Positions 31,801 through 42,959 of a stretch of 64,000 nt of DNA are shown piece by piece; position 1 is the stretch's first letter; every line of letters starts with the position of its first letter. The stretch is from NCBI GenBank assembly GCA_036345935.2, contig JADWOT020000004.1:2408418-2472417 (forward strand), given 5' to 3'. This DNA is from Taenia hydatigena. Lineage: Eukaryota > Platyhelminthes > Cestoda > Cyclophyllidea > Taeniidae. The position numbers and the translations under genes are program-made. Under the pieces are notes generated by a model. That model made no database searches and had not been told where the DNA came from. It saw nothing but the letters and a program-made list of their open reading frames with translations.

Positions 31801-34800
31801 TGAATTGTTCACAAATCCTGCTTAATTAATTTTGAAAGAAAAAAGAAAAGTAGTATTATTAAGGCAAGAATAAACTAGACATGGAGTTCGATCTGACGCA
31901 AGCTAAAAGTGTCCTTCAAGAACATTAAATCTGAGACGGATTTCTTGAGTTGAGTCGTTTGACATAACACCCAAAACATTTCTCAAAAGAATGCGTCAGG
32001 CATTGGGGTCAAGGCCAGATTTCTGAACTAATAATTTCCCCTTCAGATGATCTTGTAAACACATAATGGGTATGATAGTTCCGAGAGCACATTCCTTACT
32101 CCGAGAGAATCCCTTACATGGTTGTCAGCGAAAACAAAAAAAATCTTAGTAAGGAACAGGAAGAATCGTTCACGAAAAGCCAAGCAGTTACAGCTGAGAT
32201 TTCAAAACCAACGCCCATCTATGCGACCCGGGAAGGCTTCTTCTTAAGGACATGTAAATTCATGGGAAGATAGAGCCATTCTTATAAGGCATCACACTAT
32301 TTCATTCAGTCCCAAAGGGTATCCACGAGAAGGTCAGACACCGCCCTTCGTGATGAGAGGAATAGGGGGAAATGGAAAGACACTGTCTCATTATCAGCCG
32401 CGACGTTTCTTCGGACAGCGATTATCACCATTTCTTAGTGACAGAAACAGAAAAGGGAGTGACCTTTGGAGAAAAGCATTATAGCAGAAGGAAAATTCGT
32501 AGCAGTATTGCCGAATCAAAAGGCTACATGGAGAAGGATGTAGTAGTTGATTGAACAAAGAAAAGAACGACCATTCTAGAAACTTCTTTAGTACAATAAG
32601 TTCACAAATTCGCTTCGTCAGTTTAAGTTTAATCTGCCTCTTGAGAGATGAACGATGGCGTCAAACCGACCTTTGTGTCAAATCTGATCAGTCATTCATT
32701 CTGATCGAGTGTTTAGCAGTCGACCTTTATGCTCATTCATCGAACACTCAATTTTTCATCCAGCATTCCATCAAATAAGCATTCCACGTACCGTTGAATT
32801 TATTCAACCATGCATTAAACCATCCACCTACATGTAATAAAACCTCCAAATAACATCCGGCCGATTCTTCAACCCATTCATGGGAGATTAGCTCCACGCT
32901 GCAAGGAATCTCTCCAACACTGATGTTGTGCTATTAAAACCAAAAACTAAATCACTGTGCTCGCCCTTCTTAAAAACAGCGTTTACAAGTCAACAACTGT
33001 GAAAAATTGTGAAATGCTAAAAGGTCCGGTAATGTGCACCAACAACGCTTCAAGTGGGACGAAGCAGTGCATACAAATCATGGCAGTAAGCATCCTTGAT
33101 CGCAGGTGAGCCGTGAAAGGCCTGACCTGGCACCGCGGTGAAGGTAATCACGGTGACAAGGAGACAGCTAGCACCTCCACCCAACCACCTCAACATGCAC
33201 TCGACAAATTGGCAGTGACAACAGTAAAGTACATGAGTGCCTCCATTCCCACGAATTAAACACGCCATCAGAATGAATAAGTTGGACCACGGTCTCATCA
33301 CTCAGTCAGGAGGTCAAAGCAGTGAAGGTAAAAACAAGTAGTCAGCATAAACACAACATCATATCAAACGCAAAAACTCAGAGTAGAAGAGACAAAACTT
33401 GGTGACGAGAGAATCTCCTTCGAAATTACATCGACAAGGCAAAAAGACCAAGAGTTTATGTGTCGCATTGCAGAGCAAAACAATTCTGACGGACCAATGA
33501 GTAAAGAATCGTGACATCCCTAAGTAACAGAGCAGACACACGCACTAGCCATTACTCCATCAACCCGCTCTCCCACCTATCAGCTCAACCGTCCCTCCAT
33601 TCGTTTAGCAATTAATGCTTCCATCCACCCATACGCACATTTGCCTACATTGGTCTCGCAGATGCCTATTTTTACATCTCCTCATGGCGCAGACGCACTC
33701 GTACAGTAAGGACTGACGGCATCATTGCACCACATACCTGATTTGAGAACTACAAAAACCGTCTAACTCACCCACGCACAATAAAAGAAGTTACTGGTCA
33801 CACCAGCGTCTTCAACTTATTTTAAGTAAGTGGTTAAAGTGACACAGGCAAGCACCAAGTGGAAGTCATCTCGAAGCCCCAAAAGGCCACACAACGGGCT
33901 TATTTCTTCATCTGCATTCCTCCCACATATGACTGTCCACCGATGCACACCTTTCACTAGGTTGGTGATTCACGCACAAAAGCTGTTCGTGGTCCTCATT
34001 ACTACGGCCACGAAGTATTGACAAAACAACTACTGCGATACCTCACATTCATTTTTGCCACTGGGCATGGCAAGAACGTTGTGTTAGATGACAGCAGATA
34101 GAGTATTTCATTCTCACTTTACACCAACCAGGAAACGGCAAATTCGCATCAATTAACTGTGATCGAACCTTGTGAATCAAAATGTGCAGATAAGCGACGC
34201 CAATATGCGGTTGCACCAGACTTGTGTAAAGAAAGAAGTTGCTATTTAACTGTGATGAAACCCAAAATGTGATGCAGAATCTTTAAAGTACACTCAAGAC
34301 ACGGGGCTCCCAAAAGGTCCATAATTTGGTGCTCCAACGCAAGCTTCTGATGTTAGATGGATGAAAGTACGATGACACTCAATTTAGCACAGATTTACAG
34401 AAAACAACGGCGAACGCGATTTCCACCATCACTTACTCACATTCAAACTTAAGAAATAACACAGTAGCTAAGTAGGGTTCTCCTGTAAATTAGTGAGAGT
34501 TCAAAGGAGCATATTGAACCAAGTGTAAAAATGACAGATAGGAAAAGGCAAAATAAGTCCTGATGGAGTAGCAAGGTGTAACATGTCTCAATTTCAAATA
34601 ATGTCAAACACTCTCAAATGTGTGAAATACGAAACCGACTGAAAGAGTGTGGATTTGGGGATTTTATTGGAAAAAGTAAAATTAAATACAAAGCAGTGAC
34701 TCGAGGCTTGGTTTCGTTTCCTAAGTTTCAAAAATGCAATAAAAAGAATTCAAGAGGAGGTTAGTTGTATTGACTCCTCATTTGCAGTAATATGCAAGTA

Positions 34801-34999
34801 CAACACGAAACTAAATCACCAGTTTTACCTTGAAAAGGCACCAATTTGCACAGTCAAGCGAGCTATGCAAATAAGTTACAGCATTGGTAATGCTATATGT
34901 TAAAAGTGAGACATCGATTTGTGCGCGACGGGTCTCATTTGCATTAAGACAGTCTTACAAGCTATAATGAAATTCTCATATTCAGCCGTAATTCCAATA

Positions 35000-35195
35000 C
35001 CATCTGTGATACTTTGTTCTGACCACCGGTGTCGACTTCGGTCACTGAGGTGACTATATTGCCCTAGCCGCGTGGGCTGGCCTCCGGATCATGCCAGTAG
35101 CCCATCCCCTCTGTTTGGTGAATGAGTATTCTGTCCTAGTATTATGCCTTCTTTGCCTTAAAGAAATTCTCGGGACACACCATCAGTAAAATTAA
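35000..35195. repeat. unknown repeat, partial copy (segments A and B)
   Basis: GATACTTTGTTCTGACCACC, the segment with GGATCATGCCAGTAGCCC, then ATTATGCCTTCTTTGCC and TTCTCGGGAC, resemble segments A and B of the blocks at 30.9 and 39.1 kb. Confidence 0.45.
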
Positions 35196-36782
35196 CACTA
35201 CAACATTTTGAATGCATGAGATACAATCTTTCATATAATCTGAATGAGGCCGCTCAAATCCGACTTCTAGAGCTTATTTGTCAAATTGGAAAACCACGCG
35301 CACACTAAATGACAACTTTATTTGAGTAGTACTCCCTGAAAAAACGAAAGCCACGTCGCAAAACTCACCAAGGCTAAGATTGAAATAAATCGCATGGCTT
35401 TGGATTCGTACGCTGCAAATGAACAGGCAATAACATGAAAGCGGTAGTTGCATTCTCTGCCCTTTTGACCAGAGTCAATATACTTAGTGGAAAAAAGCAT
35501 CGCTAACTTCAAATAAAGGCCTTAAAAATGTCATATTTTTTATTAAACTTGGTGACCAATAAATAGGCACTGAGGTACTGGTCTCAGTAAAGAACAGCAA
35601 ACAAAGGCATAATTATGTTAAAAATTTGTTTAGAATCATCTCTTTATGCAAATCTTGCAAAAAAAACGGGTAAACTGAGGATCATGAGTCATTTATCGGG
35701 AACTAAACCAAAGCCCGTTCACATTAATGCACAAAACGCTTATTATTCCTAAAAAATAACAAAGTCGATAGATAATGAGTTTTTTTCACAGAAGAAGACA
35801 CTTCCATTCGAGAAAACTGGTCACTTTTGGTTGTTGGAACGCGCGCTTTAGGTGTTAAGCTACCGGTTGGCGGGGTGCATCTCCGATATTGAGTGGGGGC
35901 GAACGAGCCCTTTCTCCACGAAACCTTGAGGATCTACAAATACACCGACCTGCACAAACACGTGATGCACTCCCTACTCCGTCTTCCCGAACCAAGGTTC
36001 TGAAGTTCGATATAGAAGAGATGAACGGCGATAATATTGCGCATATCGCAACGGTGAGATGCTTTGTTTTTGGACGCTTTTATTGGAACTAGAGGTTGAG
36101 TCAGGCCGCTTTTCGAAGTTCCTGTCCGTTGCAAATGAAGAAGTAATCATCACTGCTGTCACAAGCCCAATGTTCTCGTTGTTTCTCTCTTCTACCTCTG
36201 TTCAGATCCTTGGAGCGTGAAAATTGAGTAGAGGAGGGCATTGTGTGCGTGTGCAGTATGGGGCCATTTAAGCTACTGAGGCAATGCATGGCGTTCTCCT
36301 GTGCATCCTCTCAGAAGGTCGGAATAACCTCAGTTACAGATTTTGAAGACTGGTTTAATACCTTGACGATCAAAAGATGGGCGAAGACAATGAGGAGTAC
36401 GCGGGAGATCTCCCAATGGGTTGGTAAAAGTCACAGGGAAGGCGCTTCGGGCGATGTCAGCAACAGCAATGGCCGACCGAATTCATCCTCTGCACTTCAA
36501 GGTCGTGAGTGTCACGCTCAAAATTTAGATGCCTTACCTTCCCCATCGTGCTTGCTTCGAATCGTCCCCTGTTTACCCCCTCAAATTCTAGTCAAATTGG
36601 AAGGATTTTCATGCCATTCGGTTTTTAGCTCCGGTGCAGCCTGACAAGTGGTAACCATGATAACCATTAGAACAATAAGTCTTTTTTTCTACCATCTAAT
36701 CGCTGTGATGAATAAAAGGATACGTTGTCTGCTTTATGAATGATTCAGTTTGTGCACTACATTATACTCCACGAAGTTGTTC

Positions 36783-37490
36783 CTCTCGTTGGATTTGGGG
36801 TAAAGGCATTGCTAAGTCGATGTGGGTGAAAGGCACAGGGTAAAGACGAGCTCTATGCAATTTTGCTTATACTTTACGGACTCTGCAATGCAGCTGTCAC
36901 TTCTCTTGGCCTATTTTCAAAACGCTGCATTGTATGCCCAAGTCACAAACTCGGTTCGGGTGATGTTGGGGTGCATAATGCCAATCTGAGGTCACTGTTG
37001 AATGAACGTTGAATCAGAATATTCACTATATTCAAAGAAATTTCAGCTTTCGCAGTGATTGATCACCTATTTGGGAGGGACGACGGGTGCAGTGGACACC
37101 ACAAAGTAAGTCAATAATGATGGGCCGGACGGGCCTGCGTAGCTTCTCAGGCCTATTACTAGTGCAGATGTTTTGCTGTTTTGGTAGGATTGAGCGTTGC
37201 ACGCCCTGACGGCGAAGGAAATCAGAATGTCAAGTGGAAAAACGGACAGTCGAGCATTTGAAGAACCAGAGCTGGTGACTTCTCACGAGAGGCGCTTTGG
37301 AAGTTGGGGAGGCGTCATTGTTTACGCGACGATCACGTTCATTCAACAGATGGGCCAGAAGGGTGCTGCTTCACGCGAATTGTTAACTGCTTTCACAGTG
37401 TACAGATATTTTTAACCGCATGGTGGTGTGGAAGTTCGTAGTGAGAACAGATGAAGAGGCGGCTTCCTGGTTGAAATTGATGCTCATGGT
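36783..37490 (+). mobile_element. decayed Ty3/gypsy-type LTR retrotransposon fragment (RT and RNase H)
   Basis: Broken frames give collinear pol-like pieces. At 36783-36900 there is LSLDLG, then VDVGERHRVKT, with in-frame stops, like the LDL-x-SGY-x-QV segment of gypsy reverse transcriptase. Directly after, in another frame, comes ELYAILLILYGLCNAAVTS, like the GLY-x-F-x-MPFGLCNAPATF motif. At 37311-37415, VIVYATITFIQQMGQKGAAS and then RELLTAF resemble the RNase H segment VIAYASRTLS...RRELLAV, followed after a frame change by KFVVRTDEEAASWLKL (about 37432-37480). Stops and frameshifts show it is dead. No LTRs were identified. Confidence 0.6.
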
Positions 37491-39089
37491 GGGACATTCA
37501 TTGGTGCTTTGATGAGAGGAACTGTAGAAACGTGGTGCAAGATGAGCAGCATTTGACGCAGTGTCGCAGATGCCTTACTTTGCGAACTGTGTCATGGAAG
37601 TCAGTGAGGTATCTGCGAATGGCGGGCTCTTGAGGGAACCCTCTCGGCGGTATGCAAGGTAGGAATGTTGGCTCGGCTCTAGTGTGCAAGAGGATTGACA
37701 TCGGACAGTTGGCGCCGAAAGAGATGTCATCATGCAAGGTGGGCAGGTGCGGTCAAAACTGTCTGGCGGATGAGGTCTTATTGTAGAAGGGTCAGGTCGG
37801 CGGGTCGGGTTGAACCAAATCATTAAAACACCTAATGGGTCCTAACTCACTGGTGTAAGCATTTCTCGGGAATTAAACGGAGGAAGGGACTAGACGCCTC
37901 GAGCGAAAGGCACTGGATGGTATCGAGATCCCTAAATCGAACGTGGTCTTTGACCGATCTGTATTGCTCGGGTACATTCTTGTGGTGGCAGGCGTAGAAA
38001 TGATCGCTTTGGCGCACTTCTACCAGTGCGGTTAGTCTAATGTCGGCCACAAGGGCAACCCAGTGTAGCTCCACTGGTCTATTCCACCCAGCGAAGTAAA
38101 ACAGGGTTTGCCAGCGTTTGAATGGGTGGATGAAGTTTGTGTCGACAAAGTGACAGGAGGATGTGGATGAATACAATTTTAGGCGACAAGTGGACAGATC
38201 GAACTAACTGAGCGGCTGCGTAAGAATCATGGCTATCTAGTCCCCTATGACACTGCTTATTTGTAAGTCCTCTATAATAGGCAAATGTAAGGTATCCTCC
38301 TCCAATCAATCTTTTCTATCCATGGGTCTGAAGTCGGGGTCAATGCAAATAGCGAATGACAACCGAGTAGGGGTAAGCAATATCCCTCTCCAGGTTCGTT
38401 TTCTTCCTAAAAATGGTGCACAGAAATGTAAAGCAGCAAATTGAGGAACTTGGACTTCAGCAGCATCAAGCCAATGTAGTGTGAACGAACATGCTACTTA
38501 CAAGCAAAAAGTAGCGTTGGTCTACTAACGACTCCAAGGGCAGGGCGGCGATACAAAGGGCACCGACCAAAGAGCTTGGTTAGGTCATCGCAAAAGGCTA
38601 AAAAAACAACATATCTACACGACCAGGCATCTAAAACTAGAATTTTTCACGGTTTATAAAACAAAAGACTTTCTTCTCTCCACTCATTGGAAGCGCTGCA
38701 GAACTGCATTGAGTACCATGGAGGACAAAATACTTGGGCAGAATATGTGCTGCTGACGCATAGAAGGAGTTAGAGCTACTGGCACAGTCAGGAGGTAAAG
38801 CGCATGTACAACGGCGAGGCCTCTAAGTGGCTCGTTTCCAAAAAGAATAGCTGGAGAGTGGATAGTGTGTTACATCTTTGCGAAAATAATGTTTTGAAGG
38901 AAATAAATACACATCTTCACATCCATATATCTCATCACATATATTTACTCCAACATGTTGCATCATACGAATGTACTGCTTTATTATTTGTGTGGCACTA
39001 ATTTGATACCTTTGCAATTTGTTTTTCCCATCAAGAAATTTGCCAATATACAACATGTTGATGGATGCCATTCCTCGATGGCAGGCAAT

Positions 39090-39930
39090 ACATTGATTTG
39101 TTTTGGTTTTGTCCCCGTACTTATGCCATTTGGATCATGCCAACAGCCTTCAGCTCTTCTGCACGTCGGCAGTGCATATCTTGCCCGAGTAATGTGCCTT
39201 CTTTTGACTTCAGAGTAGGCTCGGGGCACCATATTGGTGGTAGCGACTATTAATCCTGAATGTTGGATAAGGGAATTGGTGACGTCCCACAAACATAGAA
39301 GGACTGAAAAGAATGGCCGCCTTCGGTGACCACCTTCACTAAATTGATGTGAAGGAAAGGTATCCAAGACTGAAGCTACACTAGCCATGAACCATCTGGA
39401 AAACGGTGTCCATGGCGCCTGCATAGGCATGTCAGTAAAGTGAACATGCAAAGCCTCCTCTGTTTTTCTGCTAGCTGGAGAGAATCCAGATAGACATGAT
39501 AGGGCGGCACTGAAGTGATGACAGCGTGGTAAGGAGAACCAGACGTGAGACCTCACCTCCACGAAACTACTCTAAACCTATCCCTTTTAAGTGACCCTGC
39601 GGGCATTTCTCCGTCTTACAGGACCAAACTTCAGATCCGGCGAAATTGCCAAGGGGGATTGATGACGTTGTATTCAAGTATCTTATCACATGTAAGGAAA
39701 CCTGATGACTGGCGTGGTTGGCTTATGGGCGTTTAGCTTGGCAGTATCGACTACATTGTGGTGACTGATGCGGGAGGATTATCAAGGGGAGAACCAGGGA
39801 CGATTCCTTTGGGTTTCATGGGTATTTATTTCTCCGCCTTTGTATGGCCCTCGAGCCATGTCATTAGTTAGGAGCACATTTTCGACTCGAGTATTACAAT
39901 ATCATTTGTCCTCAGGAAGGACTCAACACG
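39090..39930. repeat. unknown repeat block A-B-C-D-A', copy 2
   Basis: Matches copy 1 in order: GGATCATGCCAACAGCC (A), GTGCCTTCTTTTGACTTCAG then CACCATATTGGTGG (B), AATGGCCGCCTTCGG (C), and CTTCAGATCCGGCGAAATTG then GACTGGCGTGGTTGGC and GATGCGGGAGGATTAT (D). A diverged A' follows near 39800-39930. Confidence 0.5.
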
Positions 39931-40478
39931 CTAAACATCAGCAAAACCTGTCGTTCAATGGCGGATTTTAGAAGGTCATGAAAGTGGTCCCCCATTTATC
40001 ACCTCATTGAAATCTACTTATTTGTCGAGTTTTTAGATGATTTCCTTTTTTTCAAACAGGATGCAGCTCTCGAGTCTTCCCTGCAGTCCCATGAAATCGC
40101 AGCAGCATAGCGAAAATAAGTTACCAACGCATGAAAGGTCTGCGAGCCGACCAGGGTGGCCTGGAGGCCACGTCGCCGAGTGGAAGTACAATCTGCGGGG
40201 ACTGAAGCGTCAGCGCAGCTCAACACGCCCATCTAATTAAAGCAATGAATCACTATAATTAGACAGTCAGGTTTGGAAGTGGCTGGAACACGCATTCTAC
40301 GCCTCTCTGTCAATAGGCAAGAACTGGAATGGAGCACTATTATTTAAGGAAAACTTTTACTCATTGTAGAAAGAAGAAAGTCAAATAGAGCGAAATTTAT
40401 GATAATTCCTTTCTGTTTGTTGCAAACACCGTCTGAGGAAGTAACAATAGTGTCTGTTTGTGTATTTACTTTTGGGCT

Positions 40479-40486
40479 TATAAATA
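40479..40486 (+). promoter_or_regulatory. TATA box (TATAAATA) of the secreted-protein gene
   Basis: TATAAATA lies 48 bases before the ATG. Transcription would start about 25-30 nt downstream, leaving a very short 5' leader. This fits a compact, highly expressed gene; the position is seen, the function inferred. Confidence 0.6.
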
Positions 40487-40533
40487 CACCCAAAAGAGGT
40501 GTCGCCTTGAAGCACGTCAAAAGGAGGCAGAAA

Positions 40534-40686
40534 ATGTCCGCTCCGAAGAGACGACTGAGCCACGCGAATGTGCACCTCCTTCTTGCCCTCCTGTTGGCTG
40601 TTGTTGAGGCTGGTGCTGACAGTGCGTCGACGCCACGTTGGTACACACGAGTCCTCCAGAAGCTCAACACGACGCTTGTTCAGAAT
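40534..40686 (+). CDS. secreted protein exon 1: signal peptide
   Basis: Encodes 51 residues, including the signal peptide and a short Ser/Thr stretch up to LNTTLVQN. The donor GTAAGC follows directly. Confidence 0.85.
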
Positions 40687-41210
40687 GTAAGCTCTGATTG
40701 CTTTTTAACAATCGAATGACTTTTTAAATGCTCACATCAGACCTTTTGTTCATGGACTCTATTAATACCCAATTTTCAAAATGCTTTTGCTCATAAACAC
40801 CACTGACTGGGTTAAATAACCCATTTTAACAGTTGTTTTTAAATATGAATATGTTCACCTCGACTGTTTACTAAAACGGAGCGGCTGCGCCGATAAACAG
40901 TGATCGCCCGCGACTCGCGACGCGCGCTAAATGTTGGACGGCTGCTCCACTTGCACGCGGGCGAAGCACGCGGCCCGATTTGCATTTTTGACGGCTTACC
41001 TCCCTCTTATCGGTATTCCCACAGGGTTACTATGCCAAGTGTCTAGTGGATAGTCCCCTCAGTACCATAGAATGCAAAGGTGTCGCCTACGGAGCGGGGC
41101 TGAAACCTGAGGCGGCGAAGGACAACGCTCGATACTACGCTTCAGCCACGGGTGACTACCGCTGCGGATACTTTGTCGGACAATGCATAATTCGCCAGTA
41201 TAGCAAATGA
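40534..41210 (+). CDS. small secreted four-cysteine protein, two exons (unknown family)
   Basis: The exons are 40534-40686 and 41025-41210, giving 112 codons and TGA. The start ATG lies in AAAATGTCC, about 50 nt after a TATA box; the donor is CAGAAT|GTAAGC and the acceptor TATTCCCACAG|GGT, both phase 0. Residues 1-28 form a signal peptide: basic MSAPKRR, hydrophobic core HLLLALLLAVV, and likely cleavage after EAGA. The mature chain has one N-glycosylation site (N45-T-T) and four cysteines (57, 68, 98, 105), enough for two disulfides. A motif YGAGLKPEAAKDNARYYA lies between C68 and C98. The codons are GC-rich compared with the surroundings, as expected of a true exon. I do not recognise the family. 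Export from the cell is inferred from the signal peptide alone; a role at the host-parasite interface would be speculation. Confidence 0.85.
40687..41024 (+). other. intron of the secreted-protein gene with a GC-rich block
   Basis: A GT-AG intron of 338 nt. Its 3' half (about 40861-40980) is strikingly GC- and CpG-rich and carries nested inverted repeats (listed separately), unlike any other intron in the window. Confidence 0.7.
40863..40963. repeat. GC-rich nested inverted repeats
   Basis: ACTGTTTA (40863-40870) pairs with TAAACAGT (40894-40901) around the GC-rich core CGGAGCGGCTGCGCCG. CGCCCGCG (40905-40912) pairs with CGCGGGCG (40956-40963). GGAGC (40878-40882) can also pair with GCTCC (40944-40948). 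All pairings are perfect as read. What the element does is unknown. Confidence 0.6.
41025..41210 (+). CDS. secreted protein exon 2: cysteine domain
   Basis: Encodes 61 residues with all four mature cysteines and the stop codon. The motifs GYYAKCLVDSP, IECKGVAYGAG and DYRCGYFVGQC are symmetric in their Cys-Gly content. Confidence 0.87.
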   Translation, partial: GYYAKCLVDSPLSTIECKGVAYGAGLKPEAAKDNARYYASATGDYRCGYFVGQCIIRQYSK

Positions 41211-41229
41211 GACTGCTTAGTTGTAAAGT

Positions 41230-41235
41230 AATAAA
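41230..41235 (+). terminator. poly(A) signal AATAAA of the secreted-protein gene
   Basis: AATAAA lies 20 bases after the stop codon, giving a minimal 3' UTR. Confidence 0.65.
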
Positions 41236-42523
41236 ACCCTAGAACTAAACCGGAAAAAAGTGCAGATTTCTTACACTAACTGCTAAAATGGATGGATTGA
41301 GATGTCGAATTGTGATCAGCTGTCCAATGTAACCATAGTGGCGTTAAATAAGAGAATGCTTAAAACAAAATAATTGGATTTACTTATGAGGCGGGAAGAT
41401 CGAGAGCACTCTGCTTTTGTTCGGTCGTATTTTAGTTCCATTAGACTTTAATGCAAACAGACCTTTTCATCATGCCCGTGGCAAATATTTTGAATACAAT
41501 TTGGACATCAAAATCGAATCAAAGTGGGCTTTCACGAACCGCAATGAAATTCTGCAGCAATTTCAGAAGACAAAAATTCCAAAACAGTATACTGCTTTGA
41601 TGTTTTCCAGCATATGTGGCAAAAGTGTTTCGAAAACATGACCGCAAAATGGATATATGGGGCGAACGTATTGCACCAATTTCTCCCTACCACTTCAATT
41701 TTAATTTCACCATCGCCCATCTTTCTGTCTCAAATCCATTCAGCTGGTAGATACATTGAGGGGGCATCGTCTATTCTCCCAACCAACGCCGTGATTCTGG
41801 TACCATATTAGCATCACTCCCACAAAACAAGAGATCGGGATAATGACCAAAGATAGACGGCACGTTTAGCCACTCTAATTCAGCCATCCGCAGAAGGTAC
41901 CCTCCTCCTGTAAAGCTGGAGTCTTGCGGCCAGCCATAGAAATCAGGACAGTTGTCTTTTGGAGCCCAGCTCAACCGCAGCCACCACTTATGTGGGGGCA
42001 TACCTCTGTCTCATCTGTAGCTGAGTCACCACCTGCAGAACAACAGCGAGAATACTTGACGAGGTCCAAGTTGACCACCCTCCAAAGAAAAAGCCGATTG
42101 TTGTGCCTCTAAGGAGGCATACTTTAGCAAGCAGGTCTACACAACTGAGAACCTAAAACTTTGATAACTTGATAGATTTACTTTGACCTACAAATTTGCG
42201 GACCCCCACCCCCTGATTGACCAAACAAACCCCCCCCGGGGGAGTGAATGCTAACCAATCAGTGAAGGAGGATTTTTACCGACCAAAATCAAGTTATGAG
42301 ACCCACCACTTCTTGACTATTTCTGAATTAGTTCAAGAACAAGTTTTTGAAAAGACTGCGAACTTCCAGTCCCGCACTGTCAGCATTTATGTGGATAGTC
42401 TACAGAAGTGGCAGTTTAAGAGAAGTGGGCAATGATATGAGAGGAACAAGGCAAAAAACAGAACCGTTTTAAATAAGCGAGAATGCCTACCTCCTTGGCA
42501 TACATGGAGCGTCAAATCCCCCA
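41236..42523. other. intergenic between two convergent genes
   Basis: Between the secreted-protein poly(A) signal and the candidate ACO2 poly(A) signal. A C-run running into a G-run lies near 42230-42242. No gene was recognised. Confidence 0.6.
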
Positions 42524-42529
42524 TTTATT
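42524..42529 (-). terminator. ACO2: candidate poly(A) signal of ACO2
   Basis: AATAAA on the minus strand, about 285 nt after the aconitase stop codon. It is the nearest clear hexamer I noticed; use of the site is inferred. Confidence 0.4.
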
Positions 42530-42812
42530 AACTAACATTTTATGGTTGACTTGGCCCCTTAGAGGAGCAAGCACTTCCAATCACAAAACACACCAGCCGA
42601 GTGCAAGAAGTACCATTAATCTAAGTTGACAAGTGGCAATGCATGTGACTCAGATCTATCACAACTAACCAGTTTTTCACAAAGACAAATAAATAGTGCA
42701 GTGAAGATCAGCCACAACTTCAAATATGACAGTTCTAGGGCAGAAAGGTAGGTAAAGAAGGGGAAATAACTGGCACTAGAAGGAGGCAGCGGTGAGGAAT
42801 GGGCCAATTTTT

Positions 42813-42959
42813 TCAATGCTGGTGGCAAGACGTGGCCTCCTTCATGTGATTGAGGGCGCTGCCAGCTACGAACCACTCCAACTGGTTGGCATTAAAGGTG
42901 TGGGTCAGCTCAATTTCCTCGCTTGAACCATCAGCGTGAGTCAGTCGGCATCGCACCGT
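42813..42959 (-). CDS. ACO2: ACO2 last coding exon with stop
   Basis: The acceptor is CACCTTTTTAG|ACG. The exon encodes 48 residues ending in [23 protein letters not shown] and a short tail, then TGA. This matches the NHTFNETQIEWF...GSALNRMKE end of vertebrate ACO2. Confidence 0.94.
   Translation of the reverse strand, partial: TVRCRLTHADGSSEEIELTHTFNANQLEWFVAGSALNHMKEATSCHQH

Larger units (their letters stand above)
28658..40478. other. intergenic region between PKG and the secreted-protein gene
   Basis: Starts with the presumed PKG 3' UTR. No intact gene was found. It holds palindrome copy 4, copies of the A-B-C-D-A' repeat (about 30.9-31.8, 35.0-35.2 and 39.1-39.9 kb) and a decayed gypsy pol fragment (36.8-37.5 kb). 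The remainder, including 32-35 kb, shows nothing I can name. Confidence 0.6.

Noticed and set aside
37498..38309. Overlapping minus-strand open frames of 76-109 codons after the gypsy fossil.
   Set aside because: Possibly more decayed element sequence, but no motif could be named.
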